From: Hymenoscyphus infarciens | Taxonomy: Eukaryota > Ascomycota > Leotiomycetes > Helotiales > Helotiaceae | Direction of reading: 5' to 3' | Assembly: GCA_001414345.1 (NCBI GenBank) | Contig: LLCB01000138.1 | Location: 62,001-126,000 of the forward strand | Length of the DNA: 64,000 bases | Shown here: positions 35,557 to 47,145 of the stretch, one piece after another | Position numbering within the stretch: position 1 is the first letter of the stretch | Layout of the letters: every line of letters begins with the position of its first letter | Notes under the pieces: generated by a model | Databases searched by the model: none | What the model was told of the DNA's origin: nothing | Seen by the model: the letters and a program-made list of their open reading frames with translations, nothing else | Position numbers and translations under genes: made by a program

Positions 35557-36089
35557 AGATTATGACGTAAAATGGACTGCGATGAAATGGAAAACATCCG
35601 CAGAGAGAGTTGCGCTAGACATCAAAAGCAATTTTAAATAGTTTTAATTTGTACTTGCTCGTCTTGCAAGTTTTCTAGGGCAATGGATGTAAATTATCCA
35701 AAACACTTCACAAATTATCAACTTCAACTTGCCAGGGCTAAATTTTGAGGCGCAGATACGGTAGGTTTTGTTTTCTTTTTGATACTTTGAAGAATAGAAA
35801 AGAGTTACGAAAAGAAGTTGCATGTTTGGACTTGATGTTCACACGCAACTAATGATTAGTTAGCGACCAACAATATTTCGTCTATAGGATAAAAATCATA
35901 ACACCTGGTAGTCACATCAAAGAGCAAGCATTAACAATGACAACTTGAGCTGACTGTGACTCTACAACCTTGAATTGTTCCATGACTATTTTTTCATGAA
36001 AGTGTAACTGAATTCTGGCTGGCTTATTGTTATCTGTTCAAGCTGAAAGTACATAGGCGGCAGAAAGCATCAGGGTTGTGACAATGCAT
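35557..36089. other. Spacer between the two 2EXR genes
   Basis: Promoter of the gene at 34,279 and 3' flank of the gene at 36,090. No other signal was recognised. Confidence 0.5.
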
Positions 36090-37214
36090 TCAACACCAGA
36101 GCAACAATGACAATCGAATGCTTAAATCAAGGCCCTCCTTCGCGTTGTTGTCCACCCGCACCTTGCCACCGACACCGAGTTCACCACACAGCTCTATTTC
36201 TTTTCCTTCCGCCAGTCGAAGTGGACATGGCCATTCCATTGGAGGAAATGCTTTAGGAATCCCCATCTCAGCATCCTTCCAGACCAATTGAGGACCAAGC
36301 CTTTGTGTTGCAGTTTCCCAATAAATTGAATCTTTGTCCCGGTGGTGACGAAAGAGTCGCAGCAGATGTATAATAACACGTCTAATCTCAAGCCACTCAC
36401 TGCTACAGATACGATGGACAACAGCGACATCACTAAGACCTGCAGCCCGCAAGCTTTGCTGGAGGTTGTTTCCTAGAGCTTGAATCTCCAAAGGAAAAAG
36501 AGCACCCTTTCTCTTGATTGTGATCGTTGGCAACCTTGGATAAAACACAGCTGCAGTATATAGAGCGCATTTCCAAACATTGAATTTAGCTGTCGCATCT
36601 TCGGAGGTATCTTTATCGATGAGGATAACATTCTTCAAGCTTGGGAGTGCTGGGAGCATGGTAGATTCGATGTCGAGCTCTCCATTGTCCATGACAGACT
36701 CGTAATATTCAGCTTGACTTTGCCAGTTCTCCTCGATCTGGATCGTTTGGATGTGCTTCTCAACACCGACATTGAGTTTCGAAAAGTGGTGGAACCAATG
36801 GTGGAAATTCTTCTTTACGTTGAAGACGTCTTTGGTCGGATCGAAGCAGAGGAAGTATCGAAGGTATGGTTCAGTGTTTCGGTGGGGACCAAATTCGTAT
36901 GCCGTTTCAGTCGGGATCTGGAAGAATTTTCTGTCGTCGGACCAGATAGCTTGAACTGCTAGCTTGTAGAATCGTAAGGTTTCATGCCGACTCTCCTGAT
37001 TGATATGAAGGGTGACAGGATGTGCAGGTCTTGGTGAAGGGTGCTCGTCGATGATACCGTCTTCTTCGCCGTGGAAGGGTGGCACAATAGGAGGTTGGAT
37101 ATCGATGACTCGGGGGCTTTCGAGAATGCAGTGGATGATTTTGAGTCGGATTTCAGCAGAGAGGTCATTGTAGTTGAGACTGGTGGCTCGCTGTTTCAAA
37201 TTGATGGTCGCCAT
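36090..37214 (-). CDS. 2EXR-domain protein, 374 aa (gene D)
   Basis: A single exon from an ATG at 37,214. The N-terminal 2EXR module (LNYNDLSAEIRLKIIHCILE, then PRVIDI) is followed by HPVTLHINQESRHETLRFYK and FLCFDPTKDVF. These are the same blocks in the same order as in gene C, so the two genes are tandem paralogues that have diverged strongly. The C-terminal part has no recognisable domain. Function is unknown; 2EXR families expand in many Pezizomycotina. Confidence 0.8.
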   Translation of the reverse strand: MATINLKQRATSLNYNDLSAEIRLKIIHCILESPRVIDIQPPIVPPFHGEEDGIIDEHPSPRPAHPVTLHINQESRHETLRFYKLAVQAIWSDDRKFFQIPTETAYEFGPHRNTEPYLRYFLCFDPTKDVFNVKKNFHHWFHHFSKLNVGVEKHIQTIQIEENWQSQAEYYESVMDNGELDIESTMLPALPSLKNVILIDKDTSEDATAKFNVWKCALYTAAVFYPRLPTITIKRKGALFPLEIQALGNNLQQSLRAAGLSDVAVVHRICSSEWLEIRRVIIHLLRLFRHHRDKDSIYWETATQRLGPQLVWKDAEMGIPKAFPPMEWPCPLRLAEGKEIELCGELGVGGKVRVDNNAKEGLDLSIRLSLLLWC

Positions 37215-38379
37215 TTTGGCTGCTCAAGCACGCTGAGAATAATTAACATTAAGTACTTTGCGGTTAATTCGCCAAAGGCACATACCTAACGTCAAATTCT
37301 GGATCAGAGTCAGTTCGTGAGAACTAAACTAGTAACTGCAGGTTGCATGAAGCCACTTGCAAATGTGTGAAAGTATTCGTTTGGTGGGTTTTTGGCAATA
37401 ATGGAGGACAGTCAATTGCTCTGCAGGTGGGTTGAAGGTGAACCGATAGCGATACCTGCAACAAAGTCATACTGTGTGCAGTCATTCTCCAGCCCCACTT
37501 TAAGATATAACCCTAGAGCGTCTCTATGTGGATCATAAAAAAGGCAGTAAATTTCTAGCTTGTTGTTCCCTACGCATTAAAATTCACTGTTACCCTAAAA
37601 ACTTTGAAACAGATCATCTTGGTTGTTCTTAAATACCTTGGTCACTTTTTTAAATTATTCCAAAGTTCTAAAGTAATTATTTTGAACTGCTGGAGAAAGC
37701 TTGAAGAACGGGCTGCAGGTGCGTTGTTATTGCCACTTTTACTGTCCACTATCAGAAAGTGGGTGATGTTCAAGTTGGTATATGCTTAAGCGAGATGATT
37801 CTGTTTGCCATAATTAAAATGCAGTTAAACCTCTTTTTCTTTCTGTTTTGAGTGAAAAGCGAGAAGTGATAAACACATAACCCACAATGAAGAAAGGGTA
37901 ACCAGAAAAAAAGTTATGGCACTAAGGGAAAAATCGTTTCCTGGAAGAGACTCAGCGTCTCTGTATAATTGTTGACTGGCTTGTGCCATGAAAACTCAAG
38001 GGGATAAGTTCCAGCTCTGGTGTGTTGGGACGAGGTCCTTCTAGACGCTGGGAGATACCCCTTTCATCTTCGAGACTGGCTGTTCCATGTCATGCTTGGA
38101 CTCTTTGACAAATTCAGCAACACATTAATATAAAAAGGGTGATCACCACCACCACCAAGATTTCTCACAAACGGACTGTCTTCTGTGATTGATACGTCAC
38201 TTCGTCACTTCTGAGAATCTCCATCCGCTGCTGTTTGCTTCGCCTACTGGCTCCACGAAACAAAGCTCTGTCAAGAGGCAAGTCACCACTTCCATACCTA
38301 AATGACTTGCTGCTTGTACCAATCTTTTCTTAGCAGAATAAACTTTCGCCAACTGTGTTTTCCACCTCACAATACGAAG
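37215..38379. other. Divergent intergenic region between a 2EXR and a DUF7918 gene
   Basis: No gene supported. It must hold the promoters of both flanking genes; no clear TATA box or regulatory motif was recognised. Confidence 0.5.
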
Positions 38380-39547
38380 ATGGCCATCATTGAGGTCATT
38401 CCAGGCCTCGAGGTCGCAATCCTTGTCAAAAATACCCCTGCCAAGGAATACGAGAATATCGAGGACGAGGAAAGCGACTTTAAGACAAACAAGGACAGCC
38501 CAACCAAACAAGTTACGCGATACATCGAATCCCTCACGAATAAAGAATTCCAAATCTGCATCAAGGCCAAAAGAGACTATCGATTCAGTCATGACGCTCT
38601 CAGGATCGATTTCACAGCTGACGGAGTTCCCATGGCTTTCTTCGAAGTTCTTTGGAAGCCGGACCGCCCGCAAAATACCACTCTCGTTGTGAAAGGGGTG
38701 CCAGTAGGGGACTGGGCTAGAGGCCATGGTGGTCGCAAAGCATTCAAGTTCACAAAAATTGACACCGGTAAAGCTCCTCAATTTGGTTGTCATATTTCAA
38801 CAAGAAAAAAAGAACTAACTTAAATCCACAGTATCCGATACTACAGCATCACACAAAACCACAGAGGAGGAAACCCTTTTAAGAAAAATGGGCCAGATCA
38901 GTGTCGAAGTTTACGAGGCAAGACGTGAAAGAAACGTCCCCATATCAACAAACTTCGAAAATGCTATGCTCAACGCCCCAAGCTTGATGCATGAGAAGGA
39001 CATGAAAGGCGACGAGAAATCCCATGGTGTCTCGTACTACAACCCTCTCGTTCAAAAATGCTATCCAACGCTAACTAACCCAGGCTCGGTACTGTAAGGC
39101 CCACTGGAAAGAAAATGCGAAGAAGGGGCGACTATGCAAGGAGAGTAACCGATAAGATGTCTCCGATGGCTGTTTATATCTTCAAATATCGATCCAAAGG
39201 TAAGCCACTCTTCACCAAACAGCCCGTGACAAGTACGAGTTTCTGACCAATGAATCACACAGAACGTCTTCAGCAGCTCCAAATCCTTCCTCGCGATCCC
39301 GAATACAATGGCACCCATGGTCTCAACGCATTGAAGGTATGTGCCCCCACCCTCAAATTCTTCATGGTCTCTATGAATCCTTTTGCAATTAGCACTACAG
39401 TTCGCTAATGTCAAAAAAAAATAGAAAGAAAAGGCCCCTGGTTTCCCACGAGCACGAGGCATCAAGCACGAAGGATCTGAACCAGCAACATCACTGCAAA
39501 GTTTCAACATGTCGGACATTGAAGTTATTGACCTGGTCGATGACTAG
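38380..39547 (+). CDS. DUF7918 protein, 300 aa (gene E)
   Basis: Five exons fit in frame: 38,380-38,767, 38,832-39,033, 39,084-39,199, 39,263-39,336 and 39,425-39,547. All donors are GT; the second intron has a GCTAAC branch. The N-terminal domain (MAIIEVIPGLEVAILVKN, VTRYIESLTNKEFQI) and the MAVYIFKYRSK block at the end of exon 3 are marks of the fungal DUF7918 family, whose function is unknown. The last ten residues, IEVIDLVDD, look like a SUMO-interacting motif: hydrophobic core with acidic neighbours. It shares intron positions with gene F downstream; exon 2 is 202 nt in both. Confidence 0.8.
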
Positions 39548-40914
39548 AGTCCCAGCCCTTGGCATCAGAGTTTGAGCAGTGTATCAAGGGAAATGTTAAC
39601 CCCAGGCTGTGTTTAATTACTTTCTTCTTATTCCAGAGCTTGGTGAGGAGATTTGTTCTATGGGAAGAATCCTTTAGTTTTGATAAGTTGGCGTTTTGGC
39701 AAAAAGTGGAATAGTAGGTATCTAGCACAGAATGTCACATCCCCCTTTCATAAGAGTGTAAGTCGTAAAGTACATGGCACCTGTTTTCTATCTTTCGATA
39801 TTTTCTATTATGGAAGGTTTTCATTTCCTGGGTTTGCTGCGACCAGCATAGCTTCTGATATGCTCTATTTACGAACGGTAATGTTAGCCAACAGCGTTGA
39901 ATTGTTAAAAGGGTTGCTAGGTTATGTTAGCAGAGACAGGATGGAATAAATGTGTTAATTGAGTAAGCTTCTGGGCTTCTTGCATGACGGAATTCAGAGA
40001 GTTTGAAGATCTGTGGAATTGTTTGCGTGTTATTTATCAATGATCTTCAAGAATGGCAGCAATAAACAAGTAGATTGAATTCAAGACAGAACTTGTTATA
40101 TTGATGATCGATACATGAATCTTGACACTCCTCCCAGAAGAAAACTATCTCGTTGTAGACAATAAATACATCAGATTCGCACATGCCCAACATATTTAGT
40201 GAGGGTAGTTTCAGGCAGTAGACTGAAATACTGAAGCGGATCAACAAGTTTGACCCCCATGGCTTAGAACGATAAAGTTTGACTGTCCCAAAGCATGTAG
40301 GGTAGAATGTTTACCACAACGAGCTATTTACTGCTGCTTCTTTTGTCCCCTAGATAGATTCAAGACTTTCTGGTTACAAGCAAGCTACTTTTTCCCAGCA
40401 CTGTTAAAAACTGTTGTGAAGATTCAATACAGTATTTTCACTTTCGTCAGTCTTGCATTTTACAACATTACATATTATAAGCACCTTCTTATAAAGGAAA
40501 GTGTTTATGCTGGGGCGGTCGAAGATAGTGTTAAACCCCGAACTTTAAGCGATAACCGGAGATACCCCTTTTGACAATCGCCGAACAGGGGCTGAGGTCG
40601 CAGCCTCGCACTTAACAACTCCACACCTCGACAACAAACGCAGCAACTCGCAATAAACCTGCTGGGTGCTGGTCAAGATTTACTCGGAGGTTGGATTCTT
40701 CGTTATCGATCCTTGCATCACCCTATCTAAGAAAAGGCGCCAGCCTACCAGGTTCACGGAAGACGAGGCTAAACCCCCTCAGTAGGTAATGTTGTTGGAT
40801 GATATCACACAGATTTCTTGTGCTAATTCCCCCAGCTTCTTCTCACCAACCCCGCGTTTCTGCGATAATATTCCCCGAGAAATCACGCCTTCTTCTAGTA
40901 CGAATACGACCAGG
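39548..40914. other. Intergenic region between the DUF7918 paralogues
   Basis: Only short unconvincing ORFs (for example 39,653-39,949). A stretch around 40,500-40,780 keeps a higher GC content and is probably the promoter and leader of the next gene. Confidence 0.5.
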
Positions 40915-42127
40915 ATGGCCATCATCGAAGGAGTTCCAGGCATCGAGGTTGGGATCCGCGTTAAGAACGAGCCGGCACATGAATATGAAGACAGAGACGA
41001 CCAGGCCGAAGATGATGCTAAGAATAAATCTGGCTCGACGAAGCAAATCACCCGGTATATCGAATCTATAACCGATGAAGAATTTCAACTCTCCTTGTCA
41101 GTCCATCCTCAAATCCGCGGCTCCGCAGCGCCTCTCCTCTTCTACGTCTATATTGATGGCGTGGCATGCTTCGGGAAAAGCTACGAGGGAGGGAAGTGGA
41201 ACTATATCGTGCAAGGAAAAAGAGTTGGCGAATGGAGCACCGGGGAGGGAGGTTATCAGGCATTCAAGTTCTCTCGAATCGAAACTAGTAAGTCCACAAC
41301 TCTTCTTTGAGTAATAGTCTAATTTCATGGCACAACAGGCTCCGAGGAGAAATACAGGGGAAATTTTAAAGACGACACCAAAGCATTAAACGGCATCGGT
41401 GCCGTAAGGGTCGAAGTTCACCACGCCCAGAAGGGAAGTGGAAAACGAATAGGCAACCCCAGAGACAAGACAAGTCTTCAAGCACCTAATGTTGTTCACG
41501 AAAAGGCTATGAAGGGGGAAGCAAAATCGCATGGGGTTTCGTAAGATTGAGATCACTCCCAGTATTCCAGGGAACTAATTAAAGTCAATAGGTTCGGAGA
41601 CTTCAAGCCTACGGGCAAAACCTTGTCATCATCGTGTAAGGTCTTGGGAGACAAGAAGTCCCCTATGGCTGTTTTTGTTTTCAAATATCGATCTAAAGGT
41701 ATGTCTTCGTCTAGATTTGGGCCTTGTCCCTCACTTACATCTTGTTAGCTTCCTTGAAGAAGCTGCTCGTCATCCGAGGGGCACCTGAGCAAGATGTCTT
41801 CGAAGGGCTTGGTAACGAGGAGAGAATGAAAGCGGAGCGTTATATTCAAGAACTGAAAGTAAGTAACTTCACGGATTCTTTTTTTTCCAGTGGTCAAGTG
41901 CGCCCTTTTAAACACCATACCCTGAGAATGTTGGATTGCTGAATTGCGCATATATGCTCGAGAACTATTTACTGACTGGATTCTGTTAGAACAAAAGTGC
42001 CCAAAATTCTGCCCACCGAAAAGGCGTCAAGCGCGAGCGCACCGATTGCGACCATAGCCACGAATCACGGAAGAAATCCAAGAAGCCGGATGTAGAAATC
42101 GAAATGGTCGACTTAACTGATGACTAA
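40915..42127 (+). CDS. DUF7918 protein, 309 aa (gene F)
   Basis: Five exons: 40,915-41,287, 41,339-41,540, 41,592-41,698, 41,749-41,858 and 41,990-42,127, all in frame. Start MAIIEGVPGIEVGIRVKN and TRYIESITDEEFQLSLS are the DUF7918 N-terminus; MAVFVFKYRSK ends exon 3, as in gene E. The last exon holds a basic cluster (ESRKKSKKPD) that could be a nuclear localisation signal. It ends in IEMVDLTDD, again a SUMO-interaction-like motif. With gene E it forms a tandem pair: same strand, same intron positions, well-conserved exons 1-3, divergent exons 4-5. Nuclear location and SUMO binding are inferences. Confidence 0.82.
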
Positions 42128-43425
42128 AAATCATCTGACTATAGATGAGTGCTACCATTGTGTCGCAAGTGGTGGATTCCGCCACAAGGCATCATTGATA
42201 TTTGAGGGTTTGGCGTTGTGGATTCGGCTTGCTCAATATACCCCCTTGTTTTTATGGAGCCTGGAGTTTTGCGACGTCGAGGCGGGTTAAATCATTCTGT
42301 ACCCAAGGGCTCAATGGAAGCTGAGTGGTTTCTTCAAATTCGTTTATTTAATATGAGTATTATTGTTTTCGGAACTTCCGATGCCTCTACAGCATGCACT
42401 CTAATAAATAAATCCTGGTGGTAGTGGTGGTCTTCTCGTAATAGAGATTGAAAGAGGCAGCTCAAGGATTGTACTTGCCTACCTGGCTCTCCTTATTCTA
42501 ACCTTATAGGGTAATTCAAGTAATTATCCTGAAGATATAGAACCATTGCCAAGTTCTACTAGGATGCTAGAACAATAAGCTATTTGCCGCCGCTTTCAAC
42601 GTCCGTTTTGAGGTGGGATTTACTTCAGAAGGCAAGTGCGAGGGATGGGGTAATCGCTCGGTCCACCCTCACCCAATCCGCGATTATATGCAAAGCCTAA
42701 GAATGAGCCTTCCTCCGCTTCAACTCCACCCGCTCCTTCCTTCCTTCCTTCCTTGCCCACCTAGATAACCTTCGACAAGTTTAATTTACATACACGCTTT
42801 CTGTAAGACGGCTGTTCTCAGGCTTCTCTCTAAGAGAGTAGGTTAAACCTCTTAGTAGAGTTTGAAAGAAAGAGTATGTACCTCGCAGTTCAAGTTCTTC
42901 AAACGCCTTGCCAATTAGTTGTTCTAAAACATTTAAGTCAAAAACTTAAGTTGTTCTCCAAGTCTTTGAAATTTTTGGTTTAAATACCACTAGATGTTGA
43001 AAGGTAGGTTGGCAGGGGCGAACCTGACTGCCACTTCCAATGTCCATCGCTGGAAAAGCTCAACAAAAAGTCCAGTATTCAGGTGTCCAGGACGCCCTAG
43101 CAATGGCATTCGAGGCCGGCCTACAGGGCGAGTGCTCTTTGTCTATAAACACAACCAGCTTAAACTATTTTCCAAAAGATATCCATGGAAATATTCTGGC
43201 CATCTCCCGACAAAAAGAGGTTCTTTTCATCAATAAATCTGCCTCACTAAATGTGTCAATGAGCACTTACTACAATCACGACGACAGCTTCCATTCACAG
43301 AAGCCCCCTTCGAAGGTTGTTCACGTATTTCGGTCTCCATAAATAGCCAGTGATGCTCTTTTTTATTTCCTTCCCCTGTTTCCAGGCAATCCCAAGCAAA
43401 TACGAACCCCATTCTCACATAAAAA
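42128..43425. other. Intergenic region
   Basis: A CTTCC microsatellite lies near 42,735-42,755. A 100-codon ORF at 43,040-43,342 has an ATG but no recognisable domain or paralogue here. No gene is called. Confidence 0.5.
43338..43347 (+). promoter_or_regulatory. TATA-like box of gene G
   Basis: CCATAAATAG lies about 80 bp before the ATG at 43,426. It resembles the boxes before genes H and I but is the weakest of the three. Confidence 0.4.
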
Positions 43426-44088
43426 ATGGACACAGACGACTTATCCCCAATATTTTGCTACTTACCCTCGGGTCCTTCATTTATCCTCCGCAAAAAATTC
43501 ATGAGCCGTTACATGTTCCACATAGCTGCCTTCCACCAACTAGCACAGTCCAAAAAATCTGCTTCTTCCTCCCAAACGTCCGAGATTGATGACCTCGAAA
43601 TTCTCCGAAACTTCCCACTGTTGAGAAAACATTGGCTCGGAGTTCTTCGCGAGTTCCACTCGGAAACATTTTCTTGTAAAGACAAGAAACTGCTTTCGGA
43701 TTTTCATCGTGCGATGATACAAGATCTTGACTCCAGCTGGGACGGGTCTAAGCATGACATGTCTTATCCTGAACGCCGTAGAGCGAGCGATGTTTCCGAG
43801 GCAGAACAACGGCTGGAGGCAGTAAAGCTTGTTCTAGAAATTCGTTTTGAAGACGCGATTGGTCCTGAAGAGCAACACGTCCGTAACAACCTACCTCAAG
43901 AATTGCGCAACCCCTGGCAGGCTGTCCAGGAAATGTGCAGCTTGTTACTCGAAGCGAACGTGGGATTTGAAGAAAGTAGATCAATCATGGAGGCCACGCT
44001 GACGGAGATCGCAAAGGACCACACTCGTTGGTTGGGGAGATTTGCCAAGAGTGGCGATGAGACTTCCAGGAAAAAAACGAGAAGGTAA
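43426..44088 (+). CDS. Unrecognised helical protein, 220 aa, G/H/I family (gene G)
   Basis: A single exon. I recognise no known domain. Residues 29-40 (YMFHIAAFHQLA) and 62-70 (NFPLLRKHW) match the two best-conserved blocks of the modules in genes H (44,824) and I (48,261): an aromatic-rich helix start, then a fP....W block. The predicted content is mostly amphipathic helix. The C-terminus is strongly basic (SRKKTRR), which may send it to the nucleus. Gene G is the most divergent member: the W..LD.A block of the others is barely visible. No signal peptide or membrane segment. Confidence 0.68.
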   Translation: MDTDDLSPIFCYLPSGPSFILRKKFMSRYMFHIAAFHQLAQSKKSASSSQTSEIDDLEILRNFPLLRKHWLGVLREFHSETFSCKDKKLLSDFHRAMIQDLDSSWDGSKHDMSYPERRRASDVSEAEQRLEAVKLVLEIRFEDAIGPEEQHVRNNLPQELRNPWQAVQEMCSLLLEANVGFEESRSIMEATLTEIAKDHTRWLGRFAKSGDETSRKKTRR

Positions 44089-44823
44089 CACAACAGTCTC
44101 TAGTAAACTCCTCATCCAACGAGCCTAATAACTGGGCCTTTGGGGATCTAAATGCTCACAGTTCAAACTGGAAGGGTCCGTGGTTGGGTTTTTGTATTTT
44201 AATCGCCAGACTTTTGCTTTTATTCGTTGATTAATATACTTTCGTTGTATTTTTGATTACTGCTAAGCAAGCCAGTCCCAAATTAACTTCTCTTTGTCCG
44301 TGCATTACTTCCAACACAACCAACACCATTTAGACAACTGGTAGGAATCGTCTTGATGTGCCTTGTAGTATATTAAACACAAAGAAATAAAACGTCTTCT
44401 CAGTTGTTGCAGGAAGGACATGCGACCACACTAGTGGCTGACCTGTATGTATTCCAGGCTCCTGCCAGCCTTTACTCTTCAGACGTTTATTACCACACTA
44501 CATAAGTGATTACTTTCACGTATTTCAATGAGCCCAGCCATAAGCCCTTGATCTGTGATCCAGTCCCTTATGCTCCATCAGTTCTGACTCCAGATTTCTG
44601 GTATATCAGCTATTCCAATCACTCAACTGGGTTTCCATTCACAACAAACCATGTATCCATCACATTCACACCTTCCAAAATTCTATAAATACTCAAATTT
44701 TCCCCCTTCATTTTTTCAAGTCTACAAATTAAACTTACAACAACTATCCTAAATTACAAAACTTACGCCTTTGCACAATCTTTACACAGAAGGATAACAC
44801 CAAGTTTCCGAAACTGCTTCGAC
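44089..44823. other. Promoter region of gene H
   Basis: It contains the TATA box at 44,684-44,691 and a C/T/A-rich leader of about 110 nt before the ATG. No ORF of interest. Confidence 0.5.
44684..44691 (+). promoter_or_regulatory. TATA box of gene H
   Basis: CTATAAATAC context, about 140 bp before the ATG at 44,824. The same CTATAAATA word precedes gene I. Confidence 0.6.
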
Positions 44824-46062
44824 ATGGATCTCTTCCAGCTTGATACAATTGATTTCGAAAGCCTCTTAAGTATCTATAGGTTTAACATCGCCGTGTTGAA
44901 CAGGCTGCACTCCATGGACTTTTCCGGAAACCACTATATATCAACACGTCCCTATTCACCCAAAGGCTACTGGGAGATTATTTCTGCCTTCCCTGAAGCC
45001 ATAAATCATTGGAACAGTTTCCTCGAATACTTAGGACGAGCCAAACACTACTTAATGACAACTACGGTGATCCCAGAAGGCGTGGAGTACCATAAACTTT
45101 GGCATGGCCTTGATTGTGCAATGAAAAATGCCGTTGCTCAGAATTTCGAAAGCATAGGTAGTAATCGCAAAGACCACTGGGCTCGGGAACTTTCCCGTAT
45201 ACAACAACGTCGCGAGGTTCTCGAAATGCTCGGAAGAATTCACCTTGATGAGCTACCGGGCGATCGATCAACTATCGATGGACTCACCTCATTGACCGAC
45301 ATAAATACCGAAATATGGCATCTTTTCATGATGATGGATAGGATTGTGCCGGATATGGGTAAACTACAGAGACTCAGAGTGGTGTACGCTTCGCTCGATG
45401 ATATCAAACAAGATTATTATCATGATCGACCAAACATTAATAGGCTTCCTCCAGAAACGCTTCGTGCACTCATCAATACCTATATGTTTCACATCTCCGT
45501 CTTGCATATTTTGCATGATCCAGCAAGCGCAAAGCATACAAATTCCAAACGTAAGTCTGGCTGGGACATTGTCGAGGAATACCCAGATGCTCAAGAGTCA
45601 TGGAACGATCTGCTGTGCAGAGTCTTGACGCACAATTCCCAACCCACAACAAAGGACCAAGCGGATCGCCACAGCATCTGGAAGCAGCTTGACAACGCAA
45701 AGCGGGAAAGGTATGGGCGGGAATTCACTGAACTTGGCATATGGGCAATGACATATCAAGATTGGGAGCTCACACAACGACGCATGAAAGCCTTAGATAA
45801 ACTCCTCCCCAGTCATGAAATAACTGAACCCTCTGAGCCTCACGACGAATGTTTTGTCGATTTACTGATTATCCTATGGCTGTTGGGTGAAAAGTTCGTG
45901 TTCGAGAGAAAGATTCTCGTTATTGAAAAAGCTCTTCAGGCAATTCAAAACAATTATGGAGAGCGCGAGAAAAACGATCTGGGATATCGGGATTACAAGG
46001 AGAAAAAGGAGAATGACCGTAAGCAATTCATCTCAGATAATTACGGGGAAGCGTTTCCATAA
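44824..46062 (+). CDS. Unrecognised protein with two tandem helical modules, 412 aa (gene H)
   Basis: A single exon with no known domain. The protein is an internal duplication. Module 1 (residues about 15-200) has YRFNIAVLNRLH at 18-29, a fP....W block at 56-63, LWHGLDCAM at 92-100 and NFESIGS at 107-113. Module 2 (about 213-385) has YMFHISVLHILH at 220-231, a yP....W block at 253-260, IWKQLDNAKRE at 285-295 and FTELGIW at 301-307. Genes G and I each carry one such module. All segments look helical and there is no signal peptide or membrane span, so it is probably cytosolic or nuclear. It lies with G and I on the same strand behind a TATA box. Confidence 0.75.
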   Translation: MDLFQLDTIDFESLLSIYRFNIAVLNRLHSMDFSGNHYISTRPYSPKGYWEIISAFPEAINHWNSFLEYLGRAKHYLMTTTVIPEGVEYHKLWHGLDCAMKNAVAQNFESIGSNRKDHWARELSRIQQRREVLEMLGRIHLDELPGDRSTIDGLTSLTDINTEIWHLFMMMDRIVPDMGKLQRLRVVYASLDDIKQDYYHDRPNINRLPPETLRALINTYMFHISVLHILHDPASAKHTNSKRKSGWDIVEEYPDAQESWNDLLCRVLTHNSQPTTKDQADRHSIWKQLDNAKRERYGREFTELGIWAMTYQDWELTQRRMKALDKLLPSHEITEPSEPHDECFVDLLIILWLLGEKFVFERKILVIEKALQAIQNNYGEREKNDLGYRDYKEKKENDRKQFISDNYGEAFP

Positions 46063-46764
46063 CCATGGGCTTCGTTGCTCACCCTCCGGCGATGTTGTGG
46101 ATATCTAACTTGCGAAAGGGTTGTTCATGAGTGAAAGTTGTAGGGGGCGGCTTTGAATACTGTATGCTATTTTGCGAGATTTTTATTGCTTGTTCTGCGT
46201 TGCGTTTCTATCTCTAGCTCGGCTCATCTATAATGGTAGTGTCATTGGTAGCCTTATTAAGACATAGCCACAACTCTAGTTATATTTTTGGATTAGATTA
46301 GATTGCGTTGAAATACTATAATAAGCTAGATTTACATCCTATTCTCTAAATTGACGAAGTCTGAACTTGGTGTTATTTTTGAACAGCATCAAGAATCTTC
46401 CTATCCTAGGCAGCTTTCGTGGACCTCTCCGTGATCATGCTGGGGATCCATTCCCTAAACATTATTTCATACGATCCTTCAGTATCTTTCCCCAATTTCT
46501 CTACGACAGCTTAAAAAACAAGGAGATTAATTGAAACTATCCAACATTAAAAAGCTGATATCTCAAGTTTCCTATACAATCGCAACTAGAGCTGAGTATA
46601 TCTCGTATAGTGGGGGGAATAGTTTAGAGGATGGAAGACTACGCTTCTTGTGTCCTCCCTGGACCTGATATACTGGAAGCCAATATTTGAGAGAAGCTAA
46701 GAAGCGCTCTTGGAATAAATGGCCCAATTTGGTTCCAAAACTTTACCACGTCCCTTATACTTAA
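46063..46764. other. 3' flank of gene H up to the MITE block
   Basis: No gene. Composition becomes AT-rich from about 46,740. Confidence 0.5.
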
Positions 46765-46824
46765 CTTTTGCAATTTACGATTTATAATTTGCGATTTAGT
46801 CGTTTCCGGCTTTTAGTATATACG
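46765..46824. repeat. Stranded right end of a TA-type MITE
   Basis: The TTTACGATTTATAATTTGCG-type terminal sequence ends TTTAGTATATACG and abuts the left end of the next MITE head to head, forming a near-palindrome of inverted-repeat ends. Confidence 0.55.
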
Positions 46825-46826
46825 TA

Positions 46827-47098
46827 CGGTATTCGGAATATACTAAAAAGTCGGATTAACTAAATCGTAAAATATTACTTTCTATAAGTATAAAAGAGAA
46901 TAATTTTCGATTTAAATTTCCTCTCTCTCCTTCTCTCTCTACTCTCTATATTAAGACTAGATAGTCTTAACTATAGTAACTAGCTAATTAGAGAATAGAG
47001 AGAAATAATAAGTAATATATATATAGTAGTAATATCACTCTCTTACTATTATCTTCTTACTATTATATTATATTCTTCTTATTATTTCTAGATATATA

Positions 47099-47145
<47 letters not shown>

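Noticed and set aside
38197..38793. 198-codon minus-strand ORF
   Set aside because: Antisense to exon 1 of DUF7918 gene E, which has a convincing domain and splice structure.
43040..43342. 100-codon plus-strand ORF before gene G
   Set aside because: Has an ATG, but no paralogue or domain. Splicing it to the downstream exon leads into a different frame from gene G.
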